From: Symsagittifera roscoffensis
Lineage: Eukaryota > Xenacoelomorpha > Acoela > Convolutidae
Reading direction: 5' to 3'
NCBI RefSeq assembly: GCF_963678635.1
Contig: NC_087069.1
Coordinates: 47,572,276-47,636,275, forward strand
DNA: 64,000 nucleotides
Shown here: in pieces, positions 1-10,200 of the stretch
How the letters are laid out: each line of letters begins with the position of its first letter
Numbering within the stretch: the first letter of the stretch is position 1
The notes under the pieces: model-generated
The model's input: only the letters and a program-made list of their open reading frames with translations
Told to the model about the DNA's origin: nothing
The model's database searches: none
Translations under genes and position numbers: made by a program

Positions 1-503
1 ACCTCTAAATTGCTTGTACAGATTAAAATAGACGCTCAATGGGCGGGAGGAAAGCCAATGTATGTTTGAATTTCTAGCTTTGATGCAAATCAAAATGATG
101 TAACTATTTTCGTTTTATCAGTTGTTGATAAATTTTTGGTTCTTTTCCCGCTTCCGCCTCTTTTCCAGTCCCCCCTGTCAAATTCATTTTTGAAAAGCTT
201 AGTTAACGTTGTCATTTGGCGATGAATTTGGCGTGGCGAACAAATCGACAATTTGGAACAGATTTGTTTATAATGCTTCTTATTGTAAAATCCCTAATAA
301 CATAAATAAAATTTTCAGCGGATTCGGCAACAAGGACTCTCCTTTTGTTTTTTCATTTCCCTTGATCGTTCGGACAAAATGTTTAACATGTTTAAAAAAC
401 TGTCTCTGGAATCCAGGAGCATACAGACACAAAGATGTGCGCCTATCCAGTGCACCGTTTGGCCTCATAATGGTGGGGGGAAGTCTTTTTAAAATGATTT
501 TTC

Positions 504-711
504 GGCTCTTTTTTCTGCCCCCCCCCCCACCTGCAAATGTTTTAGATAAAATTTTCTGGACACATTGTCAAATTGATGTCACGTTTGGCATACGGACTAA
601 ATAGGCCACTAGAAACATATTTGGTCTTCATACTCAACCTTGTAAAACCACTCCTCGTTACACCATGAAATCGATGCTTATGTGAGGTTGGGGGTAAAAA
701 GAAAAAGAGCC
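504..711. mobile_element. hAT-type miniature element (family A), intact ends and TSD
   Basis: A 208-bp element starts GGCTCTTTTTT and ends AAAAAGAGCC, so the ends are inverted repeats. It is flanked by a perfect 8-bp direct repeat GATTTTTC (496-503 and 712-719). An 8-bp target duplication is the hallmark of hAT-superfamily transposons, so this is read as a non-autonomous hAT MITE. The interior has a C-run, then a conserved core (CATACGGACTAA ... CATATTTGGTCTTCAT ... CCTTGTAAAACCACTC) shared with the copies at 919 and 2562. It has no coding capacity. Confidence 0.8.
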
Positions 712-739
712 GATTTTTCATTTTATGAACTGTTATCAA

Positions 740-866
740 AACGTGTCACCGTGAACAGGTGAACAAATTGTTACAACATTTCTTAGATGAAAACTGCCGT
801 GTGAATAATTGCTGAACAGTTCTGTTTTTTAATTTTACGAGAGGGTTAGGAAACTGGAAAAGAGCA
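740..866. repeat. Family B miniature repeat, partial
   Basis: About 127 bp containing the family B core (GTGAACAGGTGAACAAATT, CTGCCGTGTGAATAA, GAACAG) and ending GGAAACTGGAAAAGAGC. The same string order recurs near 2890-3010, 49040-49175, 51940-52070 and 63340-63465. The opposite end is not clear, so it is called partial. Confidence 0.5.
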
Positions 867-918
867 AAATTTTTAAATTAATTTAAATTAGCAAAAGTAC
901 ACTAATTCTACTATTCTC

Positions 919-1113
919 GGCTCCTTTATTTTTTCCCCACCTGTTCACATTAAAATTACTGTTCACACTGTCTGACTGACATGAAAATTGACATACGGAC
1001 TAATTAGGTTATTAAAAACAAATTAGCGATTCGGGATTCATAATTAACCTTGTAAAACCTCTCAGACCATAAAATTCAAGTTTGTGTGAGGTGGGGGAAA
1101 AGGAAAAGCAGCC
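919..1113. mobile_element. hAT-type miniature element (family A), diverged
   Basis: A 195-bp copy of the family at 504-711. It begins GGCTCCTTTATTTTTTCCCC, ends GGGGGAAAAGGAAAAGCAGCC, and has the same CATACGGACTAATTAGG and CCTTGTAAAACC core. The flanking octamers CTATTCTC and CTAATCTT match at 6 of 8 positions, consistent with an old 8-bp target duplication. Confidence 0.65.
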
Positions 1114-1197
1114 CTAATCTTTCTTAGTGTTCACCAGCAAACTCAATTGTCATCCTTGATGCTGCCAGTAGAAACTAACAGAGAATGCTAGTAAAAT

Positions 1198-1526
1198 GTA
1201 CACGCTAAAACTGTTGAGATAAGAAGGTGCTCATCTTAACATTACCTCAAGCCACTTCAACTACTACTCTAAATTACCTCAAGTTTACCATAAAAATTGT
1301 GGGGAATTACCTTAAGTTTTACCTCAAGTCACCTCGAGTTTACTTGAAAAAGTTACCTTAACTATGCAGGTAAAACAACTACAGCCACCTAAACTTTTAC
1401 TTTATCTAAAGCCACCTAAACTTTTACTTTAAAGTAATTTTAAGGTAGGTTGGAGGTAAAATTTACCGTAACAATAAATTACCGTAATTGATTTAAGGTA
1501 ACCATACCTCATATTTTAAAGTGTGT
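1198..1526. repeat. Self-complementary ACCT/AGGT-rich repeat, possibly a MITE
   Basis: A stretch dominated by ACCTCAAG/ACCTTAAG on one strand and TAAGGTA/GGAGGTAAA on the other, so it can fold back on itself. The ends (ACACGCTAAAA near 1200 and TTTTAAAGTGTGT near 1513-1525) are imperfect inverted repeats. Inside is a short tandem repeat (GCCACCTAAACTTTTACTTT twice, 1386-1430). I do not recognise the family. Confidence 0.45.
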
Positions 1527-2561
1527 TTTCGCGTCCTCAATTTAAAAATTTTTTTGTTAAAATAAAAATCGTAAGAACGCTTGTAGTTTTTATCGTAAAA
1601 AAATTGCGGCTTTTTTCCATTTTGCTTCTACTGTTTATGATTCGATACTTGTTTCTAATTTACGTAATTTTGGAGCTAAATGCGTGATGTTACAATGCAA
1701 GAAATGAAATTTTTTAACCAATTCAGTTAAATTGATGCGGAATTTTATGGCATTATGTTAGTGTTTGAAATGATTTCAACCTTGTAATATCAAGATGGGG
1801 AAAGAAAAGGAGCCAAAACTACGTTTCAAATACTTGCGCATTTTATTGAACTCGAAATATTGAACTCGAAATACTGCTTTTGCGCAGCTTATTGAACTCG
1901 AAATTGACGCTCTTTTATGCTTTTCCCCCAATTCTCAAATATTTAGTTGTTTGACGTCTTATTATGACTGCATGCGTAATTTTAAGATTTAAGTTTCTGA
2001 AGAAAAAATGTTCACCATGCAAAGTTTTGTTAAACTATGGCAATGTAAATTTTTTTTTTCATATTGAAATTCAAATGTGGGGAGAGGAAAAGAGCCAAAA
2101 CTGATACAGCAATATTCAAAACATCATGGCTCTTTTCCACGTTCCCCCTATTTGTAAAACTTTCCTTTTTTCAGTTGTCTACCTGCCATAATTAATTTGT
2201 TACTAAGAGCAAAACTATCATTTGGATTGTGCGGGGGGGGGGGATATTTTTGCAAAAATTAAAAATTTAAGCAAAAAAAAATATATATATATAATATTTT
2301 TTACATTTAATTTTTCAGGTTGCTTTTTTTTACATTTAATTTTTCATATTATAATTCCAGTCGGAACATTTTGTGATTCGCCCTGATACCAGCAGTCTTG
2401 TTTGAAATAGGAAATCTACTGTAGGGAAAAAGTGAAGAAGAGTCAAAATGACATAACCAAAAAAAATTATCCAGGACTTCGATTTTTATCACCAAATTGG
2501 GATACGTTTAATTCGGCAGTCAATTTCGTCAATACTTTTTGGTGTTTTAATTACCATTGTT

Positions 2562-2763
2562 GGCTCTTTTTCCTTCCACCCCCCACCTGCAAATTTTTTT
2601 ATTTGAAGTTACAGTTCACTTTGTCCGATTGTCGTTAAAATTGACATGCAGACTAATTAGGCGATAACAAGCATATATGGTCTTCATAATTAACCTTGTA
2701 AAACCACTCGTTAGACCATAAAATTCATGTTTGAGTGAAGTGGGGGGAAAAGGAAAAAAAGCC
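2562..2763. mobile_element. hAT-type miniature element (family A), intact ends and TSD
   Basis: A 202-bp element begins GGCTCTTTTTCC and ends GGAAAAAAAGCC, flanked by a perfect 8-bp duplication CCATTGTT (2554-2561 and 2764-2771). The interior matches the 504-711 copy (ACCTGCAAATTTTT, GACTAATTAGG, GGTCTTCATAATTAACC, GTAAAACCACTCG, AAATTCATGTTTG). Together the two copies fix the family's boundaries and target duplication size. Confidence 0.8.
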
Positions 2764-2961
2764 CCATTGTTATATAAATTTCTCTTAATCACTACGCCAT
2801 TATCAGACGTAAAGCGGCTCGTTTTCAAGATTCTTTTCCTGTTCCTTTCTTTATTTGATGTTGCTCTGATACTTAAGTTGCAATTAAACATGTCAGCATG
2901 AACAAGTGAACAGATTGCTACTACATTTCTACGAAACTTATAAGCAATTGTTCAACATTTT

Positions 2962-3177
2962 TTCGGCTCTCAAGTTCCCACCCTTCTCGTAACAGTACTA
3001 AATAAAGCTGTTCAAAATTGTTCAAACTGCAACTTGCAATTGAGAATGTTGTTTAACAATGCTCACCTGTTCATGCTGAAGCATTTGAATGCAATTTATA
3101 GCAAGCAAAGTTATTTCAATTTGGCTTGCAAAATTCATTTTCACTAAAATCAAAGGGGGCGTAACAGGAAAAGAGCC
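2962..3177. repeat. Family B miniature repeat next to the giant element's insertion point
   Basis: Begins CGGCTCTCAAGTTCCCACCC and ends GGGGGCGTAACAGGAAAAGAGCCC, an imperfect inverted-repeat pair. The core contains TGTTCAAAATTGTTCAAACTGC and GCTCACCTGTTCATGCTGAA, shared with other family B copies. The giant LTR retrotransposon begins 8 bp downstream, so it inserted at the edge of this repeat. Confidence 0.5.
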
Positions 3178-3442
3178 CAACAAATGTGCCATTCCGCCGG
3201 ATGACACAGTATAACCTTCCCGCGACGGAAATAAAAGTGACAAAAGGCCTTACGAAAAAAAAAGTGTTGCGACGGAGGGTCAGAATGTTCTGGAATTTTT
3301 AATTTTAAAATTTCGATTTGAAGGAGAACATTTCTGAGAAATAGAAAAAAGACGGCCATTTTGAATAAAATAGAGAAAAATCAGAACGACGCCATATTTT
3401 GTAACGAACGGTTGTATCCGAGACGAGAAAATTACGGAGCCT

Positions 3443-3469
3443 CTTATCGTGGCAATAACACACGATAAG
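3443..3469 (+). other. Hairpin in LTR U3
   Basis: Perfect 9-bp inverted repeat CTTATCGTG / CACGATAAG around the 9-nt loop GCAATAACA. It recurs in the 3' LTR at 27028-27054. It lies upstream of the TATA-like box, so it could be a protein-binding palindrome in DNA or, in the 3' copy, an RNA stem. Function unknown. Confidence 0.6.
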
Positions 3470-3781
3470 GACCTTAGTGACAGATATTTGTGGAGACGGA
3501 GGCTTCGGTGGGGGGAAGAGAAATACCACGGAACCCTCCCGGGACACGAAATATAGGAGATAAGAGTGTTATCTCAAGAAAATCACGGGAGCGGAGGCTT
3601 GGTCCCCCAGAGACTGTTATATGTGAAGGGACTGTGTAAACTAGCTATAACAGTTGCTGGAATGTCCTAGATATTAATTAAACACCGATATTATTTGATA
3701 TTTCAGAGTATGAGTAGATAGAGAAAGGGAAAGGTCAATCCATCTCCAATGGATTTAATATAAAACTGTCACACAAAAACA

Positions 3782-3788
3782 TATAAAA
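3782..3788 (+). promoter_or_regulatory. Candidate TATA box of the LTR promoter
   Basis: TATAAAA within CATATAAAAATAGG, about two thirds into the LTR; the same site in the 3' LTR is at 27367. If used, transcription would start near 3810-3820 and define the start of R. I see no AATAAA between it and the LTR end, so the polyadenylation signal is not identified. Confidence 0.4.
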
Positions 3789-4082
3789 ATAGGTTGTTCG
3801 AGCCGTGTTTTTAATGACAATCACGTAGTCTGAGGATCCGAGACTCAGCTATGTGGTTGTGTTCGCATGCAAACGAAAGCTGATCAAAAGTCGTTTGACT
3901 GATGGCCTAAAAATAGTAACTTTTTACTTTGCCCTAGACAGACCAGAAAATCAACTGGCAAGGTCGAGACGGTGAAAAACGGGTAGAATTAAGGTAACTG
4001 ACGCCTGCCAGTCGTTGATAGGTACTTTTTCTACGCTCCGTCGCTGTGTGATATTTGGGCGAATGTTACATAGACGTTTTTA

Positions 4083-4100
4083 TGGCGCTCTTGGGTGGGC
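4083..4100 (+). promoter_or_regulatory. Candidate primer binding site (tRNA-Asn-like)
   Basis: TGGCGCTCTTGGGTGGGC starts 12 nt after the LTR. Its complement would be a tRNA 3' end: CCA, discriminator G, acceptor strand CAAGAGC and a T-stem strand CCACC. A G discriminator with a GGTGG/CCACC T stem is typical of animal tRNA-Asn, so that tRNA is the inferred primer. The 12-nt offset from the LTR is longer than usual. Confidence 0.5.
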
Positions 4101-4148
4101 CTGTTAAAGGCATGAAACCATCATGATCAGCAAGCGTTTCAGCGACGT

Positions 4149-6240
4149 ACCCTCCGCTCCGGGCGTATGCCCGAGTTAGAGGCCTTAATGACCGTTTTTG
4201 TACTAGGGGGAAGGTGCGTACCCCTCCGTCTAGTACGATTTAGCTTTTTAACTTAGTTAACACCGAAAATTCCGGGGGCCGGAGGGTTAGGTGGGAAGTC
4301 ATGAACCCGCTTATCCCGAGGTCCCGGGACCAAAAACAATTAAAGAGAAAGTGTAAAACCAAACAAAAATAGCGTATAACCAAGAAAAAGCCAAAAATAA
4401 ATTTATTTAAAAACAAAAAAGTACAAAAAACAAAAAAAAAAAAAAAAAATCCAAAAAAGACCAAAAACAGTAAAAAATCCAAAAAAGTGACAGTTTATAT
4501 GTTATTTCCGGACGAGATGTGATCTGACCTTCCTATTTGTTGTTGTTTCAGATTGATTTATATCTTTCTGATAGAAAGATTGTGTGTTTTGGTGAAGGGT
4601 TGGATACCCTCCCTCGAGTGTAATTTGAGTGTTTAAGCACGTTAATGGTGATTTTGCCGGTGACCGGAGGGTAGAGTGGCAGGCTGATCAACGTGTTCCA
4701 CACTCAACAGGGACACCAAGGACAACATCCGCAACGACTGTTGGGTATCGTTGAAGCAATTTTAGTATCGTTCGGGTACTATTTCCTTAAAACTTAAGTG
4801 GTGGGGGGCTTGATTGGCGCGGTCCGATTGTACCCTCCATCGATTACAAATTTCCGAGTTAAGGGTCTTAATTCGGATATTTTGGTGCAAAGGAGGGTAT
4901 AGTACTATTCATTAACGACTATTTATAGATTATTGTCCTTACTATATATTACTTATCTCCTATTTAGACCCAAGAAACACCCATTTTTTGTCGAAAATTA
5001 CCAATTTTCGACCAAACTGTAGACCCCCAAATTTTCGGATATCCGAGCTTTTCCGATAGGCAAAAAGCTTTTATATAGAGAGTAGCCACGTAGTTCGATC
5101 CCCTTTATTAAAGAAACCGCGTGAGCAAAGATTCAGTGGAAGTTAGAAAAACGAGAATTTTTCGACCAAAATTTTGATAATTTTCTGTATTTTGTCAATC
5201 TGTTTTGGGGATCGAGTTTTTGAGTTTTTAGAGTTAGAGCAATAAAATTTTTTGCGTTAGGAGCGTGCTAGCATAACGTGCTCGGTTACTAGAGAAATTT
5301 TTGGGTAACCCTCCGAGTAGCTCCGTGGATAGAGCTAACGACTTAAGGTTTGGAAAAGGAAGGAATCGGAGGGTCCAAATTTGATAGTTTTTGGCCAAAT
5401 TTTTGTTTCTAAACCAATTTTGGTCCGGTTTTTTGTATTATTCCAGTGCCGTACAGGGCTACTACGCTCATTTCAAGCATTTTTAGGCACTTTCGACCGG
5501 AATTGCGGAAAAAGTCTCTCAGATCCTACACAGGTGGAGAAAAAGGCCATTTTGACTAACGCGTTTTTGGCGATTTCTCAAAGACTAGTTATCCGATCGG
5601 GATAATTTTGGTACCATAAGTCGACGTTTTTGACCACTTTTCCGAATCGCAACCGTTTTTGGGTTGATTATTTCGGAAAAGAAAAATTTTTTAGAATTTG
5701 TTGGTTCGGAGGGTCCAAGTAACGAGCAACCCTCCGAGCGGCAAAAAATTTTATCAAAACATCTTTTTATTCAACTGGGAAGGTTGACCGTGTCAGCCAA
5801 CCTAGTTTTAAGTCAGGTAGACCGCTTTCAGAGGCTTTACTGCGGTGATTTAACCCTTTTTCTTGATTTTGGGGGAACCCTCCGAAGTGACCCTCCGGAG
5901 TCAGCTAAGCCCTTTAGCAACCCTCCTTAGTGGAAAATTTCCACGAGATCACCCTAAGAAGTTGAAACAGCTCCCCCTAGAACCCTTAGCTTATTTCGAC
6001 GCTTTTTGAAGCTAGTAGGAGAACCTTCCAAGTGAGATCAGAAAATTTGAAAATTTTGGAGGTACCCTCCGAAGTGACCCTCCGGAGCGTATTAAGCATC
6101 TTATTGACCCTCCTTAGTAAATTTAGGGGGACCCTCCGAAGTAGCTTGGGTGATTAAGATACCCTCCTAAGTAACTTGAGTGATTGAGGTACCCTCCGAG
6201 GTAACCCTCCAGAGTGTCCTAAACCTTCTAGCGACCCTCC
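4149..6240 (+). repeat. Dispersed ACCCTCC motif field in the leader
   Basis: About 16 copies of ACCCTCC (for example 4149, 4832, 5308, 5730, 5875, 5889, 6063, 6077, 6190, 6203) and about five of the inverse GGAGGGT (near 4281, 4672, 4894, 5368, 5708). Many are extended as ACCCTCCGAAGTG or GACCCTCCGGAG. Inverse copies lie mainly in the 5' half and direct copies are densest at 5870-6240, so long-range base pairing is possible. Around 6129-6210 the motif sits in an imperfect tandem repeat of about 31 bp. Confidence 0.75.
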
Positions 6241-6449
6241 TTGTAAGAGACTTGAGTAAACCTTCTGTGGCAATTTGGGAAACGGAAAATATCCATTTAA
6301 TTAGGATCATATTAGGATATTAGGCGTGCTTATCAGGGTCATAAGAACCCATTCTGACCCGGAAATTCGTGATCAACTTTGGATTCTATATTGGGTGTAT
6401 TAGAAGTACCCGAACAAGATTTTTTTTTTGATTGTGATTTTGGTTGAGT

Positions 6450-6736
6450 GGTTGCCTTGAGCTACTTAATAGGAAAGTTCGGGCAATCCGGGAACAAATA
6501 AAGGAAGACCTCGGTGGGTGTATTAAGCAAATACACACCCACTTGAGAAGAAGAATTGTTCCCTACTCTCGTGCACTTGGAGCAGTCCGAGTGTGGGAGA
6601 GCTTTTTCATAGATTTGACGAATTTTCGACCAAGAGGTTGCCTTGAGCTACTTAGTAGGACAGCTCGGGCAATCGCAGGACACCCAAAAGAAGACCTCGG
6701 TGGGTGTATTAGGCAAATACACACCCACTTGAGAAG
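6450..6736 (+). repeat. Duplicated 101-bp leader segment with a stem-loop
   Basis: Copies at 6450-6550 and 6636-6736, offset exactly 186 nt, with no indels between them. Each starts GGTTGCCTTGAGCTACTTA, contains AAGACCTCGGTGGGTGTATT and then AATACACACCCACTTGAGAAG. GTGTATT and AATACAC form a stem extended by GGTGGG/CCCAC past a small bulge. The frame across both is open (6444-6872) but has no ATG, and a stop lies just upstream at 6435. An RNA role such as packaging or dimerisation is therefore favoured over a peptide. Confidence 0.7.
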
Positions 6737-7214
6737 ACTGTGTCCTGGGCTTCGTTCTTTCGGATCGTTCCGATTGGGGGAAGTCTTTTTCTTTAAGACT
6801 AAGTTTTATTTATCTATTTCTGAATCATCACTGCTTTTTATCGAAGATTGTTTAATTTTAACAAAGCAGTGACTTGATAAATTGTGTGGCGATAAATTGA
6901 TACTGACAAAAGGTCGCTGTCACCTGTAGGATATTCTTATCTGATTATCGATTGTGTGTTGTGTGTTGATTATATCTTGTGGAAACTTAGTGATACTGTT
7001 ATACTATACAACCGGGTTGAGTTAGCATTATATCAATACTGAGTAGACCCTGTGTGTAACTTTAGCTGAGTCACTAATTTAGTCGTGAGAGATCTAAGAG
7101 ACATTTTGATACTGACGGAATCGAGTAGGCAGCGTTAAGTGATTTAACTAAATCTTGTTTGTGGTACGTTTGCATTGCCATCAAATTAAGAATACTTTCA
7201 TTCTGTACAAAACT

Positions 7215-10200
7215 ATGCAGCGCAGGGACTCGTTAGGATCGACTACTAAAATTCCCAGGCTAAGCAAGGGAAGCACACGGAAATTTAGAACTAGGCGTAG
7301 CCAAACCTCGTTTAGCAGCGCTTCCGACGCGTTTGCTGAAGACGAATCGACTAAAGGTCAACCTGATCTTTCAGTGATCGAAATGAGACTAAGGAGCGAG
7401 AAAAACCTTGATGGCAATCAGGGGCGGAGCGCCGAGGCCGAGCCTGCGAGCGAAACGCCGGTGGATCCCTTTGACGAAGGGGAGCGAACGCTCATTCGAC
7501 CCGACTTTGAGCCAGACGGGGTCCTCGAACGAGAGGAAGTCGAGAGGACAGAGGAGATCTCGGAGCGTTCCGAGGTCGAACCTCGGGAGGAAGTGTTGTA
7601 CAGGGGAATGTCCAGATCAGAGACTAAGAGCTATAAATGGAGAAAGGAACCTTCACATCTGACAAGTGCACACTCATCCTTGGCCAAACAGAGTAACAAC
7701 GCGATGATGTCGAGTATGAGTCCGGGTGAAGAGCAGACGTTCTCGAAGGCCAAGAAGAGTTGGAAGTCCTTGTACGACGAACGCATGGCGTCACTACCAA
7801 CTGTAGGTTTGACTTCCAGGGATGACTACCCGGAGATAACCCATCCGGATGTGAACTTCACACCGTGCCCAAGGAACGACATGAGCAGGGAGGCATCTTC
7901 TGCCTCGCCGACCAGACCTATGTCAGATGGGATAACGATGGGAGCATCATCAACGTTTGACAGACTGATGACGTCAATGCACAAGCAAAAGGGCGGTGCG
8001 TCATCAAGTACTAGGCTACAGCCACAGTTGACCTCGTCTTCTCTGGGGCTAACCCCGCCACTGGGGGCAGCTGGTGACATAAGTGATATGTTCGCTGGTG
8101 TGATGAATGGCTTGGATGAATTGAGGCGAGACATGACTAAGCGGATAGATCAAGTTGACGAGAGAGCTCACCATGGTCGAGAGAATTTGAAAGATGAGCT
8201 AACGCACGTGAAGTCGCAAGCGAGGTTTGATCAGGCTCAATTGATTCGTGACACCGATCAATGCCTGGCCGAGAGCTTGGCTCAGGCAAACAAAGAGTCA
8301 GAGGAAAGAGAGGCTAGGATGACAAGAGAGATCGAGCGATTGTTGAATGATCATGATAATACCTACGCCCAAACGATGACTGGCCTGGAAAGGAGGTTGG
8401 ACGCCAAATCTGACTTAATGATGCGGAAGCTTGACGCGATCCTGAATGGGAATAATTGGCAGGAGCATTCCAACTTAAGGGAGCGCTCACGCCATGCGAA
8501 TGTTGGAGATGGTACGGGCAACAGTGCCAGAGCCCAGCAAGGCTCGAGAACGAACTACGAACATAGAAACAAGGAGCGGCCAAGGACAGCCCCGCAGAGG
8601 CCTGGCTGGACAAATCCAGTCCCACCGGAGGCAGATGCCACCCCGGAGACAAGATTGCCAACCGTGCCACAAGTCAGTTCAGTACCAGATCTGACTACAG
8701 TCTCACAAGACACAACGATGTATGCCTCGATGTTTGAGCCTCTGAACAGATCTCTTGAAACATTCATCACCAAGCTCTCGAAGTCAACCGAGAGAGGAGA
8801 GAGGTCAAGAAGAACACTGAAGAAGCCGAAGTCATATAAAGACGAGTCAGACGGCTGCATTGATACTTGGATAGAGGTGATGAAGTTACACTTTGAGGAA
8901 GAGAATCTCTCCAAGAAACAAGAGTGCAGCGCGCTGACGAGCAACTTGGAGGGTACTGCACTAAATTGTGTAATGGCGAAAAGAGTCAATGAGAGGGATA
9001 GCGCTCGCAAGATATTCGACATCCTGCTGAATCGTTTCGGCTCTGGAGTACAAGGGCACCAGGCCATGGTGAAGTTCGAGAAGAGGCGTCAGAGAGATGA
9101 AGAATCAATAGATAAATTCTTGGACGACCTTGAATTGCTCAGGAGGAGGAGCAACCCGGATGAGAGAATATCCGAACGAAACTTGGCGATCGCTTCGAAG
9201 TTCATGGATGGTGTAAGGAGTGAGGAGTTGAAGACGATGTTGGCCACTCATTTCACCCTGTCGCTGGACCAGGTACCCACGCCCGATGACTTGCGTATGA
9301 AGTCACGCGAGTATTTACTGATAAAACCGAGGGCGCAAAACCGTTACAGCAATTATGGCAACTATAGCGGGACAAACACTGGTGCGAATTCCAGTTGGTA
9401 CAAACCTCGCGATGACATGGACAAGAGGAGGTCGTGTGCGAATTGTGGTTCGATGGACCATCACGTTTCTGCGTGTTCTGCATACAAACAGAACATGAAG
9501 GCCATAGGCTACTTTCTCGAGGACGCTGACGCGACCGACGAGGATCATGAAGAGTATGTGAGAGGGCTCATCATGAAATATGGTCCGAGGTGCTTCTTCT
9601 GTAATTTGGAGGGACACTTCAAGTCGGATTGTACTCAATTTTGGGACGCAGTAGCGGACGTGAAACATCCCCGCCATGAAGAGGCGCTTTCGGGTGTCAA
9701 GGCCAGTCGAGCACGTCTGATGAACGAGGCTGAATCTCGGAGAAAGGAGACGACACCGAGCACTTTCACGACTAAAAAGGTTAAGACATGGCCTGACGAG
9801 GGGGTAGCCTCGAACCTCGAAACAGAGTCGTCTAGCCCACTCAAGGTGGATTACGGCTTGGCGGCCAGGACAGCTCTGCAGAATGTCAAACAAGACCTAG
9901 CCACGAAGGAAGTGGAGCAATGGGTAAGGTCAGAGCTGGAGAGCACAGATCTTCGGGAAAGTCTTAATGTCCTGAGTAAGACGACAAGAGCAGAAGACGA
10001 AAAAGAGCCCAAGAAACAGGGACTAAAACTGAACGTTATATCTGGCAAGACTTTCGGCATGACGAAGGCAGGGACCAAAATAATGTCTATCATCTCAGTC
10101 GCAGGGCACCAGGTGGTCAAGAACCTGAGCGAGCCATCCGAAATTACACTAGTCCACCTGGACATCTATGCAGACTATCTGAAACAGAAGGATCCCAAAC

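Larger units (their letters stand above)
1..3184. other. AT-rich intergenic flank, no gene seen
   Basis: No convincing coding region. The stretch is AT-rich with G- or C-homopolymer runs and several miniature inverted-repeat elements (listed separately). Small local repeats are also visible: TTGAACTCGAAAT three times near 1845-1900, a TATATATATATA run near 2280, and a roughly 20-bp direct repeat (TTTTTACATTTAATTTTTCA) near 2308 and 2330. Short open frames here have no protein-like composition and I leave them out. Confidence 0.7.
3185..4070 (+). repeat. 5' LTR
   Basis: 886 bp, TGT...ACA ends, matching the 3' LTR. It should contain U3 promoter, R and U5. A candidate TATA box lies at 3782-3788 and a 9-bp stem hairpin at 3443-3469. 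It also holds one GGAGGGT and one ACCCTCC motif, the motif that is multiplied in the leader. Palindromic CTGAG/CTCAG arms lie near 3829-3847, just after the expected transcription start. Confidence 0.95.
4071..7214 (+). other. 3.1-kb untranslated leader of the giant element
   Basis: No convincing coding region between the LTR and the first plausible ORF1 ATG. It contains the candidate PBS, an A/C-rich tract of repeated CCAAAAA-like words (about 4330-4490), a field of ACCCTCC/GGAGGGT motifs (4149-6240) and a duplicated stem-loop segment (6450-6736). A leader this long, with many upstream ATGs, implies that ORF1 translation needs splicing, trans-splicing or internal initiation. None of these is proven by the sequence. 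Confidence 0.7.

Noticed and set aside
4240..4482. Phe-rich minus-strand frame in the leader
   Set aside because: It is the complement of an A-rich low-complexity tract.
6444..6872. 142-codon frame with two peptide repeats in the leader
   Set aside because: It has no ATG and an in-frame stop lies just upstream. The repeat contains stem-forming sequence, so it is treated as an RNA element.
7155..7214. Upstream 20-codon extension of ORF1
   Set aside because: The extra codons begin with TTG, not ATG. The first in-frame ATG is 7215, and a eukaryotic element is not expected to start on TTG.
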